A stretch of DNA of 64,000 nt from Clostridium sp. D53t1_180928_C8. Lineage in GTDB: Bacteria > Bacillota > Clostridia > Clostridiales > Clostridiaceae. The notes beneath the pieces were generated by a model that was given only the letters and a program-made list of their open reading frames with translations, was not told where the DNA came from and searched no databases. Of this stretch, positions 9,224 to 17,461 are shown piece after piece (position 1 is the stretch's first letter; every line of letters starts with the position of its first letter). Where the stretch lies: the NCBI RefSeq assembly GCF_015667795.1, contig NZ_JADPEL010000002.1, forward strand, positions 109,212 through 173,211, in the 5' to 3' direction. The position numbers and the translations under genes were made by a program.

Positions 9224-10132
9224 TTAATTAAATTCTTTATACTCTATATTTTTAGCCTCTTTATTACCATCCTTAATTCCCTTAAAGACAGATTTTAAAA
9301 CTTCTATATTGAAATTCCTTAAAAGATTTATAACTAATATTATGTAATATGTTTTTTTAGCTTTCTTATATTTATCTAAAGATTGATTTCTCTTTGTATA
9401 CATAAATAAATTTCTTGCTAAATAGTACTCTTTAAACCCACTTGTCTTATTTCCAGTAGCAGAGTGCATGTGGTAAACAATACTTTTCTTTAATACAGTA
9501 GCCTTAAAACCAGCTCTTTTTAATCTTAATGACAAATCTACATCTTCATAATATGCAAAGAATTTACTGTCAAAATAATCCCCGTTATCAAGCTTTACTT
9601 TTTCTAAGGCCTTTGAAGAATAAATCGCAGCGCCTGCACAAGCACCCTCAATACTTATTTCTCTATTTAGTACTTCACTCACTTCTTCTCGGTATCCAAT
9701 TTGACTTGGAATCAACTTTTCATTAAACACTAATCCAGCTGCATCACATTTATTTCTTTCAAAATAATTAATCATAAATAATTGAAATATATCAAATTCC
9801 TTATGCTTTTCAATAAATTCCATAGCTTTAGCTAAAGAATCACTAGGAACTTCAACATCATTATTTAATGTTAAGACATAATTACAGCCCTCATTTATAG
9901 CTTTTTTAATTCCTATATTATTTGCAGGAGCAAAACCACTATTATGATCCATTTCCACCAAATCTATATTTAGCCTTTCTTTATAGCCATTAATTATATT
10001 AATTGAATTATCCTTAGAATCATTATCAATAATATATACCTTAAACTCCTTAAACGATTGATTTTCTAAGCTTAAAAGACACTTATCAATTAGCTTTTCA
10101 CCATTCCAATTAGCAATTACTATACCAATCAT
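9224..10132 (-). CDS. GT2 glycosyltransferase, rhamnosyltransferase-like
   Basis: A 302-residue GT2 enzyme: IGIVIANWNGEKLIDKCL at the N-terminus, IDNDSKDNS, LTLNNDVEVP at the metal-binding position, EGACAGAAIYSS and FAYYEDVDLSLRLKRAG. It is the paralogue of the protein at 3200-4195. The ATG at 10132 has AAGGAG 8 nt upstream. Short gaps (24 nt on both sides) place it in one operon with the GT2 gene at 10156 and the flippase. The sugar donor is not identifiable from sequence. Confidence 0.87.
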   Translation of the reverse strand: MIGIVIANWNGEKLIDKCLLSLENQSFKEFKVYIIDNDSKDNSINIINGYKERLNIDLVEMDHNSGFAPANNIGIKKAINEGCNYVLTLNNDVEVPSDSLAKAMEFIEKHKEFDIFQLFMINYFERNKCDAAGLVFNEKLIPSQIGYREEVSEVLNREISIEGACAGAAIYSSKALEKVKLDNGDYFDSKFFAYYEDVDLSLRLKRAGFKATVLKKSIVYHMHSATGNKTSGFKEYYLARNLFMYTKRNQSLDKYKKAKKTYYIILVINLLRNFNIEVLKSVFKGIKDGNKEAKNIEYKEFN

Positions 10133-10155
10133 ATATTTTCTCCTTGCTTATTATT

Positions 10156-11034
10156 CTATTTTAGTTTTCCTCGAATACCTTTTTTATAGTCTTTATATCC
10201 TCTAAAAATCATTTTTATTTTATTAACTTTATCCTTTTCTCCAAGTATAACTTTAACAAATTCCTTTTTAAACAACATTTTATCTCTATTTAATGTAAAG
10301 CTATTTAAATCCTTGTACTTTTCCCAAGTATAAAATCTATTTCTAGTCATATAATATCTTCTAATAGCTGAATGATTAGATGTATTAAACTTTAAGAAAC
10401 CACTTTTTACAGCCTGACTTTCTCCTAAGTTATGATAAAGTATTGCATCTCTAACCTTTATCATTTTTATATTTTTCTCGTTTAATCTCATACAAAAATC
10501 CGTATCAACTAAGTCTATAAAAAGACTATCATCAAAGAATCCTACCTTATCAAAAACTTCAGTTTTTAATAAATTCCCTGATGTTATTTCCGCATCAACA
10601 TATTCATAAGTTTTTATTTCTGAATTTTCCTCTATAGATTGTACTCTTTCATCTACAAAGTTTGGGAATATGCTTAATATATCCTTTCTTTCATCTAAAT
10701 TTATACCTTCATATACTTCAAACATTTTCTCAATCATATTATCATTTGCTTTACTATCCTGATCCATAGTAATAACCCAGTCATAACCTTCATTCAATGC
10801 TTTTTTTATCCCAACATTTAATGCTGTAGCTATTCCTAAATTTTCATTATTTAAAATTAAATCTACTTTATTAGCATTGGAATTTTTTAATTCTTTTAAA
10901 ATCTTTATTCTGTCTCCATTAGAGCCATTGTCAACAATAAACATTTTATCTACTTGATTTATTAAAGAATTAAAACATTTTTCTATTCCTCTATCAGGAT
11001 TATAACTAACTATAATACAAGCTACCTTATTCAT
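10156..11034 (-). CDS. GT2 glycosyltransferase, rhamnosyltransferase-like
   Basis: A 292-residue GT2 enzyme starting VACIIVSYNPDRGIEKC, with VDNGSNGDR, VITMDQDS, EITSGNLLKTE, LVDTDFCMRL and the C-terminal YYMTRNRFYTWEKYK. It matches its paralogue at 2300-3184 across all these blocks. The ATG has AAGGAG 6 nt upstream. It is the first gene of its unit, and the 222-base divergent spacer upstream is shared with the LTA-synthase-like gene. A minus-strand TATAAT occurs around 11091-11096, but no good -35 was found. Confidence 0.86.
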   Translation of the reverse strand: MNKVACIIVSYNPDRGIEKCFNSLINQVDKMFIVDNGSNGDRIKILKELKNSNANKVDLILNNENLGIATALNVGIKKALNEGYDWVITMDQDSKANDNMIEKMFEVYEGINLDERKDILSIFPNFVDERVQSIEENSEIKTYEYVDAEITSGNLLKTEVFDKVGFFDDSLFIDLVDTDFCMRLNEKNIKMIKVRDAILYHNLGESQAVKSGFLKFNTSNHSAIRRYYMTRNRFYTWEKYKDLNSFTLNRDKMLFKKEFVKVILGEKDKVNKIKMIFRGYKDYKKGIRGKLK

Positions 11035-11189
11035 ATTTACTCCTTAATTAATAAATTTAGCAATATTTATCACTTTACATAACAATACTTTAGATTATAA
11101 CATATATTTTTTTTAACTTACTATATATTTTGTAGTAATGTTCTTAATTTGTACATAATTATTTAACAATTCTTATGCATTATTTAACA

Positions 11190-11218
11190 TTGTCTAATAA
11201 TTTTTTAACATTTATAAT
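11190..11218 (+). promoter_or_regulatory. Sigma-A type promoter for the LTA-synthase-like gene
   Basis: TTGTCT (11190-11195), a 17-nt spacer and a perfect TATAAT (11213-11218) lie 38 bases before the ATG at 11257, which itself has AAGGGGG 5 nt upstream. Confidence 0.75.
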
Positions 11219-11256
11219 ATAATTATTAAATAAATAATTCATTATAAGGGGGAAAA

Positions 11257-13284
11257 ATGATTAAAAAATTATTTGATAAAAAAATCTTATTAAATATATT
11301 AATGTTTATAATTTATTCTTTACTTTTAGTATTTTTAATAGAATGGATATCTAGAGGAAGTTATTCTGATGCATACGAATTCTTTCGTCATCACTTTAAC
11401 AAATTTACTTATAACACATTAATAGTTGCTTTAACATTAAGTCCTTGCTTCCTATTTAGAAGAAGACTTTTTGCTTTTAGTGCAGGCTCTATTGTTTGGA
11501 TAGTTTTAAGTATAGCTAATAATTTACTAATTAAATTTAGAGAAACACCTTTAACTTATGCAGATTTAGGAATGATTAATAATGCTTTAGAGTTAAGTAA
11601 TCAGTATTTAACTAAAAATTCATTGATTTTAATAGTTATTGCATTTGTATTTATATTATTAGGATTAACAGTTTTATTTTTTAAATGTAAAAAAACAAAA
11701 GTTAATTACTTAAGAAATATAGTTTGCTTATTGGTATTTTTGTTAACGTTTTCCTTTTCAATTGATTATGGATTGAAAAATGGTATAATTACAACAAACT
11801 TTTGGGATGTAACATGGGGATATGGTGCTTATGGTTTTTCTTACTCTTTTTATAATAGTTTTGTAAATACCGGAATAAATAAACCTACTGGTTATTCAAA
11901 AAATACAATTTCTGATATAAAAGATAATTTAGATACATTAGCATTAGAAAATTCTGATACATTAAGTACCTTAGCTACTTCTGTAAATGAATCTAGTGAT
12001 TTATTAGATATTAATTTTATTTCAGAAGACTCTGATACTCTTATTAAACCTAATATTATAATGATTCAACTTGAATCATTTATAAACCCAAATTGGTTAA
12101 CTAATGTAACATTTAACGAAAACCCTGTAAGTAATTTAGAATACTACTCTGAAAATTTTTCTTCAGGTTTTGTTACTGTACCTTCAATGGGAGGGGGAAC
12201 TGCTAACACAGAATTCGAAGTTATTACAGGTATGTCAACTGAGTTCTTTGGTGTTGGAGAGTTTCCATATAATACAATTTGCTCAAAATCTCCAGTACCT
12301 TCACTTGCATATACTTTAAGAGATTTAGGTTATACATCTAACTCACTTCATAATCATGATGGAAAATTCTATTCAAGATTTAAGGTTTATGAAAACTTAG
12401 GATTTGATGCTTTTACACCAATTGAATCAATGTCAGTTCCTGAAAAAACACCATTTGGATGGGCAAAAGATAATGTATTAATTGATGAAATATACAATAC
12501 ATTATCCACTACAGATTCACCAGATCTTATATTTGGAATATCTGTTCAAGGACATGGAACTTACCCTAATACTCCTTTAGAAAATAAAGTAATTTCTATT
12601 ACAGGTGGTTATGAAAAGGACAATAAAAACAGCTTAGAATACTATGTTAACCAAATATATGAAATGGATCTTTTCATAGGTGATTTAATTGAAGCAGTAA
12701 ATAGCTTAAATGAGCCTTCTGTAATATTATTTTATGGTGATCATTTCCCTGCTTTAGGATTTTCATCTGATGAAATAGCTGAAGCTACCCTTAAAGAAAC
12801 ACCTTATTTAATATGGGATAATATGAATTTAGATATAACTCATAAAAATCTAAGAGCTTATGAATTAACATCATTAATTATGGATAAAATTTCTTTCCCA
12901 AGTACAGCTTTATCAGCACTTCATAATAGTGATGTTGATTATGAACTAAAGAAAGAATATCTTAATCAGCTACAATATGACATGATATATGGAAAAAACT
13001 ATACTGCTGAATTTTCAAAATTAATTCCATCTGAAGATTATAAAATTGGATTTAAAGATATTATTATTAGTGGTATAGAATTTATAGATGATTGCATAAA
13101 TATTATAGGAGAGAACTTTAATAATTTTAGTAGAGTCTTTGTAGACAATAAAGAAGTTACGACTAACTTTATAGATGAAAATACTTTAAATTGCCCTAAT
13201 AATTCTGTAATTAATGTATCTCAGTTAGCATCTGGATCTTCAACGGTATTCTCTTCTTCAAATAAAATTACTGTAAATTATTAA
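11257..13284 (+). CDS. LTA synthase family membrane sulfatase-fold protein
   Basis: A 675-residue protein with five N-terminal transmembrane helices (to about residue 170) and an extracytoplasmic alkaline-phosphatase/sulfatase domain. LtaS-type active-site elements are present: IQLESF (metal-binding Glu near 272), GGGTANTEFEV (nucleophile Thr315), GISVQGHGTYP and FYGDHFPALG (Asp495, His496). The family transfers glycerol phosphate from phosphatidylglycerol to build lipoteichoic acid or modify other polymers. About 90 residues beyond the usual catalytic domain form a beta-rich tail (INIIGENFNNFSRVFVDNKE) resembling an IPT/TIG-like fold. It is monocistronic, with its own promoter and a strong terminator. 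Clostridial substrates can differ from staphylococcal LTA, so the exact polymer is not assigned. Confidence 0.88.
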   Translation: MIKKLFDKKILLNILMFIIYSLLLVFLIEWISRGSYSDAYEFFRHHFNKFTYNTLIVALTLSPCFLFRRRLFAFSAGSIVWIVLSIANNLLIKFRETPLTYADLGMINNALELSNQYLTKNSLILIVIAFVFILLGLTVLFFKCKKTKVNYLRNIVCLLVFLLTFSFSIDYGLKNGIITTNFWDVTWGYGAYGFSYSFYNSFVNTGINKPTGYSKNTISDIKDNLDTLALENSDTLSTLATSVNESSDLLDINFISEDSDTLIKPNIIMIQLESFINPNWLTNVTFNENPVSNLEYYSENFSSGFVTVPSMGGGTANTEFEVITGMSTEFFGVGEFPYNTICSKSPVPSLAYTLRDLGYTSNSLHNHDGKFYSRFKVYENLGFDAFTPIESMSVPEKTPFGWAKDNVLIDEIYNTLSTTDSPDLIFGISVQGHGTYPNTPLENKVISITGGYEKDNKNSLEYYVNQIYEMDLFIGDLIEAVNSLNEPSVILFYGDHFPALGFSSDEIAEATLKETPYLIWDNMNLDITHKNLRAYELTSLIMDKISFPSTALSALHNSDVDYELKKEYLNQLQYDMIYGKNYTAEFSKLIPSEDYKIGFKDIIISGIEFIDDCINIIGENFNNFSRVFVDNKEVTTNFIDENTLNCPNNSVINVSQLASGSSTVFSSSNKITVNY

Positions 13285-13317
13285 ACGACTAATTTAAATA
13301 AATAATAAGCTAATAAA

Positions 13318-13363
13318 AAAAAAGATGGTTTTTGTATTTATAAATACAAGAAACATCTTTTTT
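13318..13363. terminator. Bidirectional intrinsic terminator between LTA synthase and galE
   Basis: A long stem (aaaaaagatg / catctttttt outside, perfect palindrome ttgtatttataaatacaa inside) with A and T tracts at its ends. It lies between the convergent ends of the plus-strand LTA-synthase-like gene and minus-strand galE and can serve both. Confidence 0.85.
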
Positions 13364-13428
13364 ATTTAAATATTTTAGTTGTTTTTAATAATCTACTTTG
13401 TTAAACTTTCACATTCATAGTTATTTTA

Positions 13429-14439
13429 TTAATTATATCCTTTAGGATTATTGCTTTGCCATCTCCAAGAGTCTTCACACATTTCTTTGATTCCTCTTTC
13501 AGCTTTCCAACCTAACTCTTCATTAGCTTTCTTAGGATCTGCATAACAAGTAGCAATATCTCCAGCTCTTCTATCAACTATTTCATAAGGAATTTCTCTT
13601 CCTGATGCTTCACTAAATGCCTTAACAACATCTAATACTGAATATCCATTACCTGTCCCTAAATTATAAGTAACTAGACCTGGATTAGTATCTAATTTTT
13701 CTAATGCTTTAACATGACCAGCTGCTAAGTCTACAACATGGATATAATCTCTTACCCCTGTTCCATCATGAGTTGGATAGTCATTACCAAATACTCTTAG
13801 TTGCTTTAATTCACCGATAGCCACCTTAGTAATGTATGGCATTAAATTATTTGGAATTCCATTTGGATCTTCCCCTATTGTTCCACTCTTATGTGCTCCT
13901 ACTGGATTAAAATATCTAAGTATTGCTATATTAAATTGTGGTTCTGCCTTAGCAATATCTCTTAACATATCTTCAATCATAAGCTTAGTACTTCCATATG
14001 GATTAGTAGTTGATAATGGAGAATCTTCTGTTATTGGAACAACCTTTGCATCTCCATAAACTGTTGCAGATGAACTAAATACAAAGTTTCTGCATCCATA
14101 TTTCTTCATTGCCTTTAATACTACTAATGCACTTGTTAAGTTATTATAGTAATATTCTAATGGCTTTTCTACAGATTCACCAACTGCTTTAAAAGCTGCA
14201 AAGTGAATAACTGAATCTATTTTATTATCTCTAAATATTTCTTCTGTCTTTTCTACATCTGTTAAATCAACATTATAAAACTTAACTTCTTTGCCTGTTA
14301 TTTCTCTAACTCTGTCTCTAACAAGCTCCTTACTATTACTTAAATCATCAGCGATTACAACATCATACCCCGCATTTAAAAGCTCTACTGTTGTATGGCT
14401 TCCGATATATCCCATTCCACCTGATACTAAAACTGCCAT
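13429..14439 (-). CDS. galE: UDP-glucose 4-epimerase
   Basis: A 336-residue short-chain dehydrogenase-fold enzyme that interconverts UDP-glucose and UDP-galactose using bound NAD. It has [11 protein letters not shown] at the N-terminus (NAD binding), FSSSATVYG, the catalytic YGSTK (YxxxK), RYFNPVGAH and [13 protein letters not shown], all characteristic of GalE. The start is the ATG at 14439, with GGAGG 9 nt upstream; 18 extra upstream codons in the open frame are not supported. It supplies UDP-galactose for the surrounding polysaccharide genes. A minus-strand TATAAT lies about 45 bases upstream of the ATG. Confidence 0.97.
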   Translation of the reverse strand: MAVLVSGGMGYIGSHTTVELLNAGYDVVIADDLSNSKELVRDRVREITGKEVKFYNVDLTDVEKTEEIFRDNKIDSVIHFAAFKAVGESVEKPLEYYYNNLTSALVVLKAMKKYGCRNFVFSSSATVYGDAKVVPITEDSPLSTTNPYGSTKLMIEDMLRDIAKAEPQFNIAILRYFNPVGAHKSGTIGEDPNGIPNNLMPYITKVAIGELKQLRVFGNDYPTHDGTGVRDYIHVVDLAAGHVKALEKLDTNPGLVTYNLGTGNGYSVLDVVKAFSEASGREIPYEIVDRRAGDIATCYADPKKANEELGWKAERGIKEMCEDSWRWQSNNPKGYN

Positions 14440-14732
14440 ATACAATTTCCTCCCAACTAAAGTTTTATTTTCCTCATTAATATTATATAACAATTGAAAA
14501 CAATTTAAAACAACTTTTTTAAATTAATTAATAAAGTTTTTCTATGGTTATCATAATCAATTTACTTCAAATATTTAAATCTTTTAATTCCTTTATAGTA
14601 ATTTTTATTTTTATTTAAAATCCAATGTCATTTTATGTATAATATATTATTTTCTGTATTAATATATATTTTTATAGTATAATTACTCTGTAAATGACAA
14701 CTATTATGTTTAACACAATTAGGGGGAATACT

Positions 14733-15707
14733 ATGACGAAAAAATTATCTAGAACAAAAAAAGTTGTAATCAGCATTTTTTTAGTATTTTTACTATTGGT
14801 CGCTTCACTAGCTTTCGCAATTAATCATTTTAGTTCCAAAATTGAAAGAGTAGAAATAGATAGAAGTGTGGTTACTGCAACCGGTAAAGAACCATCAAAA
14901 GAAGATGAAGATGTTATTTCTATTGCATTATTCGGTACTGATTTTACCGAAAATGAACAATATGGAAATATATATGGTGCAGCTGATGCTACTATGATAT
15001 TAGGAATTGACACTAAAAATAATAAACTTAAGTTATTCTCATTTATGAGAGACCTTTACTTAGATTTACCTGATGGAAGTGGTGATAAGCAAAACCTTAA
15101 TTATACTATGGCATATGGCGGACCTGAACTTATATTAAAAACTATTAATTATAACTTTAATTTAACAGTTGATAAATTTATTCATGTAAGCTTACATACT
15201 CTACCAACTATAATAGATAAACTTGGTGGTGTTCAGTTAGATATAACAAATGATGAACTAAATTTTATTAATAGTTATATAAATAATATTGATAAAGAAA
15301 ATGGTACAAGCACTGAAAAACTAAGTGGTTCTGGTGTTCAAATCCTAAATGGTACTCAAGCCGCTGCTTATTGCAGAATAAGATATACAGAAGGTAGAGA
15401 CTTTAAAAGAACTGAAAGACAAAGAGAAGTTTTAGCTGCATTATTTGAAAAATTTAAAACAGCTTCAATTGCTGATTTAGCAGTAATGATGAATGATATT
15501 CTACCTTTAGTTTCAACTAATCTTACTAATACAGAAATAATGTCAATAGCAAGTACAGTTTTAAGTATGGGTGTTCCATCAATTGAACAATCTAGATTCC
15601 CACTTGACGGCAAATCTGAAATGATTGCAACTGATATGCTTCATTTAACAACTGATATAGATGAAACTACTAAAGATATTCATAAATTCTTATATTCTTT
15701 AGACTAA
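14733..15707 (+). CDS. LytR-CpsA-Psr (LCP) family protein, divergent
   Basis: A 324-residue protein with a cytoplasmic KKLSRTKK start, one transmembrane helix (about 8-30) and an extracytoplasmic LCP domain. LCP enzymes transfer polymers from undecaprenyl diphosphate to peptidoglycan. Conserved blocks seen are IALFGTD, SFMRDLYL, NYTMAYGGPELILKTIN and AYCRIRYTEGRDFKRTERQREVL. The usual GRSD block, present in both other LCP proteins here, reads GAAD, so one Arg thought to contact the pyrophosphate is lost. The start is the ATG with AGGGGG 6 nt upstream. It is monocistronic, followed by a hairpin. Confidence 0.9.
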   Translation: MTKKLSRTKKVVISIFLVFLLLVASLAFAINHFSSKIERVEIDRSVVTATGKEPSKEDEDVISIALFGTDFTENEQYGNIYGAADATMILGIDTKNNKLKLFSFMRDLYLDLPDGSGDKQNLNYTMAYGGPELILKTINYNFNLTVDKFIHVSLHTLPTIIDKLGGVQLDITNDELNFINSYINNIDKENGTSTEKLSGSGVQILNGTQAAAYCRIRYTEGRDFKRTERQREVLAALFEKFKTASIADLAVMMNDILPLVSTNLTNTEIMSIASTVLSMGVPSIEQSRFPLDGKSEMIATDMLHLTTDIDETTKDIHKFLYSLD

Positions 15708-15722
15708 TTTTATATATAAAAC

Positions 15723-15757
15723 ACCTATAAATATTACTTAAAGTACTATTTATAGGT
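15723..15757. terminator. Bidirectional intrinsic terminator
   Basis: An 11-bp stem (acctataaata / tatttataggt) with T tracts on both sides sits between the convergent LCP gene and the SMR-type gene at 15823. Confidence 0.75.
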
Positions 15758-15822
15758 ATTTTTATGTTTCATTAATAATTTTTATTACTTTGTAAAAAGT
15801 AATTTATATAATTAACACTTAT

Positions 15823-16158
15823 TTATATCGAAATAAATATTGCTCCAATCATTATACATATAATCCCATATATTTTTACCTTTGTAATCTTTTCTTTTAA
15901 AAAGCAATAGGCAATTACTAAAGACCATATATATGTTATCGCTGTTAATGGAAGTACCACGGAATAAGGTAAATATTTTAAAACTATTATATTTAATACA
16001 GCAGAAATTAAGTATGAAAATCCTCCAAGATATAAAAATGGAGACATTATAATCCCAATTATTCCTTCCTTAGCTGTAGATTTCTTTAAATAAAATCCTC
16101 CAAACGCTCCTAATAAAGTTCCAATTAAAAGCATTAAATATATAATAATATTACTCAT
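15823..16158 (-). CDS. SMR/EamA-type small membrane protein (ArnF-like half)
   Basis: A 111-residue protein with four predicted transmembrane helices of EmrE/ArnF size; GGFYLKK, LPLTAITYIWSLVIAYCFLKEK and a final IGAIFIS are typical of the drug/metabolite transporter superfamily. It overlaps the next upstream gene by 8 nt, which implies translational coupling and probably a heterodimer. Together with the GT2 and the large membrane protein encoded upstream, it likely flips an undecaprenyl-phosphate sugar, as ArnE/ArnF do for aminoarabinose. A drug-efflux role is less likely in this context. Confidence 0.82.
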   Translation of the reverse strand: MSNIIIYLMLLIGTLLGAFGGFYLKKSTAKEGIIGIIMSPFLYLGGFSYLISAVLNIIVLKYLPYSVVLPLTAITYIWSLVIAYCFLKEKITKVKIYGIICIMIGAIFISI

Positions 16159-16498
16159 CTCCTACCCCCATTAGTATTACACCTATTAAAATAAATGCTA
16201 TAGCTATAACCTTAAATATAGTAATACTTTCTCCTAATAAAAAATAGCCAATAAATAATGCTACTACATATCCTATACTCATCATAGGATGCAATACTGA
16301 TAAACTACCAAATTTAAATGCTATTATCATTAAAATAGCCCCAATTCCATATAAAGAAAAACCAATTGCTAATTCTATGATTTTGCTTCCTTCTGATATT
16401 TTCCAAAAATATTGCCCAAATGCAGTTATAACAGCGGAAGCTATAATAATTATTATTCCTATTTTGTTTTTTCTTAAAGACTCTAACAACTTTTCCAT
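16151..16498 (-). CDS. SMR/EamA-type small membrane protein (ArnE-like half)
   Basis: A 115-residue protein with four helices, including AFGQYFWKISEG, SVLHPMMSIGYVVALFIGYFLLGE and a C-terminal GVILMGVGDE. It is related in plan to the overlapping downstream partner but clearly different in sequence, the pattern of paired small multidrug-resistance-like subunits. It begins 13 nt after the stop of a membrane GT2 gene. I infer that the pair is the flippase of a lipid-linked-sugar pathway. Confidence 0.82.
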   Translation of the reverse strand: MEKLLESLRKNKIGIIIIIASAVITAFGQYFWKISEGSKIIELAIGFSLYGIGAILMIIAFKFGSLSVLHPMMSIGYVVALFIGYFLLGESITIFKVIAIAFILIGVILMGVGDE

Positions 16499-16511
16499 AA
16501 TCCTATTCCCT

Positions 16512-17432
16512 TTACATTTCTTTATAACTATTTAAGTACAATTCATAATTTCTTTTGCTACTTGCAGAAATTGTATCTAAAATTAATCCACATGCTAATG
16601 ATACTACTGATACTAATATAAATCCTACTGCTAATATTGCTGAAGGAACTTTATTAATAAAGTTAGTTAAAATAAATTCTACAATTACCGGTACTCCAAC
16701 TAATAATCCTAAAATTAATGAAACAAGACTTATCAATCCAAAGAAAAGTAAAGGCTTGTAGTCTTTAAATAGTCCTAATAACGTCTTTATTACTCTATAT
16801 CCATCTCTAAAAGTATTTAATTTTGATTCACTTCCATCTGGTCTATCTCTATATTCTATTGGAATTTCTTTCAATCTAAACTTTTTATCTAATGCATGAA
16901 TGCTCATTTCAGTTTCTATTTGAAATCCTTCACTCATAACAGGCATTGTTTTCACAAAAAATCTATTAAAAACTCTATATCCTGTCATTATATCCCGTAT
17001 TTCATTTTTAAATAATAATCCAATAAGACCTTGAACTAATTTATTTCCTAAATTATGAAATGCCCTCTTATTTTCCTTTTCATATGTTCCATTAGATAAT
17101 CTATCTCCAATTACCATATCTGCTTCATTATTAAGAATAGGTTGCATAAGCTCTCTCACTGCTTCTGCTGGATAAGTATCATCTCCATCTACCATAATAT
17201 AAATATCAGCCTCTATATCTCTGAACATTGACCTTACTACATTACCCTTTCCCTGTCTACTTTCTTTAATAACGATTGCTCCATTAGCTTTTGCTATTTC
17301 TCCAGTTTTATCCTTAGAGTTATTATCATAAACATAAATATCTGACTCTGGTAACTCTCTTTTGAAATCATTTATAACTTTACCAATTGTTAATTCCTCA
17401 TTATAGCAAGGTATTAGTACCGCCATCTTCAT
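16512..17432 (-). CDS. Membrane-bound GT2, polyprenyl-phosphate sugar synthase-like
   Basis: A 306-residue DPM1/GtrB-like transferase: AVLIPCYNEELTIGKV, YDNNSKDKT, IMVDGDDTYPAEA (metal site), DIMTGYRVFNRFF and FQIETEMSIHA, followed by two C-terminal transmembrane helices (about 230-255 and 265-290). It is predicted to make an undecaprenyl-phosphate monosaccharide on the cytosolic face. The start is the ATG at 17432 (MKMAVL), with GGAGG 7 nt upstream; seven extra codons are possible in frame. It lies 29 nt downstream of the large membrane protein and 13 nt upstream of the SMR pair, so all four form one unit. Confidence 0.88.
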   Translation of the reverse strand: MKMAVLIPCYNEELTIGKVINDFKRELPESDIYVYDNNSKDKTGEIAKANGAIVIKESRQGKGNVVRSMFRDIEADIYIMVDGDDTYPAEAVRELMQPILNNEADMVIGDRLSNGTYEKENKRAFHNLGNKLVQGLIGLLFKNEIRDIMTGYRVFNRFFVKTMPVMSEGFQIETEMSIHALDKKFRLKEIPIEYRDRPDGSESKLNTFRDGYRVIKTLLGLFKDYKPLLFFGLISLVSLILGLLVGVPVIVEFILTNFINKVPSAILAVGFILVSVVSLACGLILDTISASSKRNYELYLNSYKEM

Positions 17433-17461
17433 AATTATTCCTCCACAACTCAATTTATCCC

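Noticed and set aside
14550-14580. A third copy of the galU/glmS dyad upstream of galE
   Set aside because: The minus strand has TTTGAAGTAAATTGATTATG, which resembles half of the element, but the core loses its dyad symmetry and the -10 13-mer is absent, so it is within chance for AT-rich DNA.
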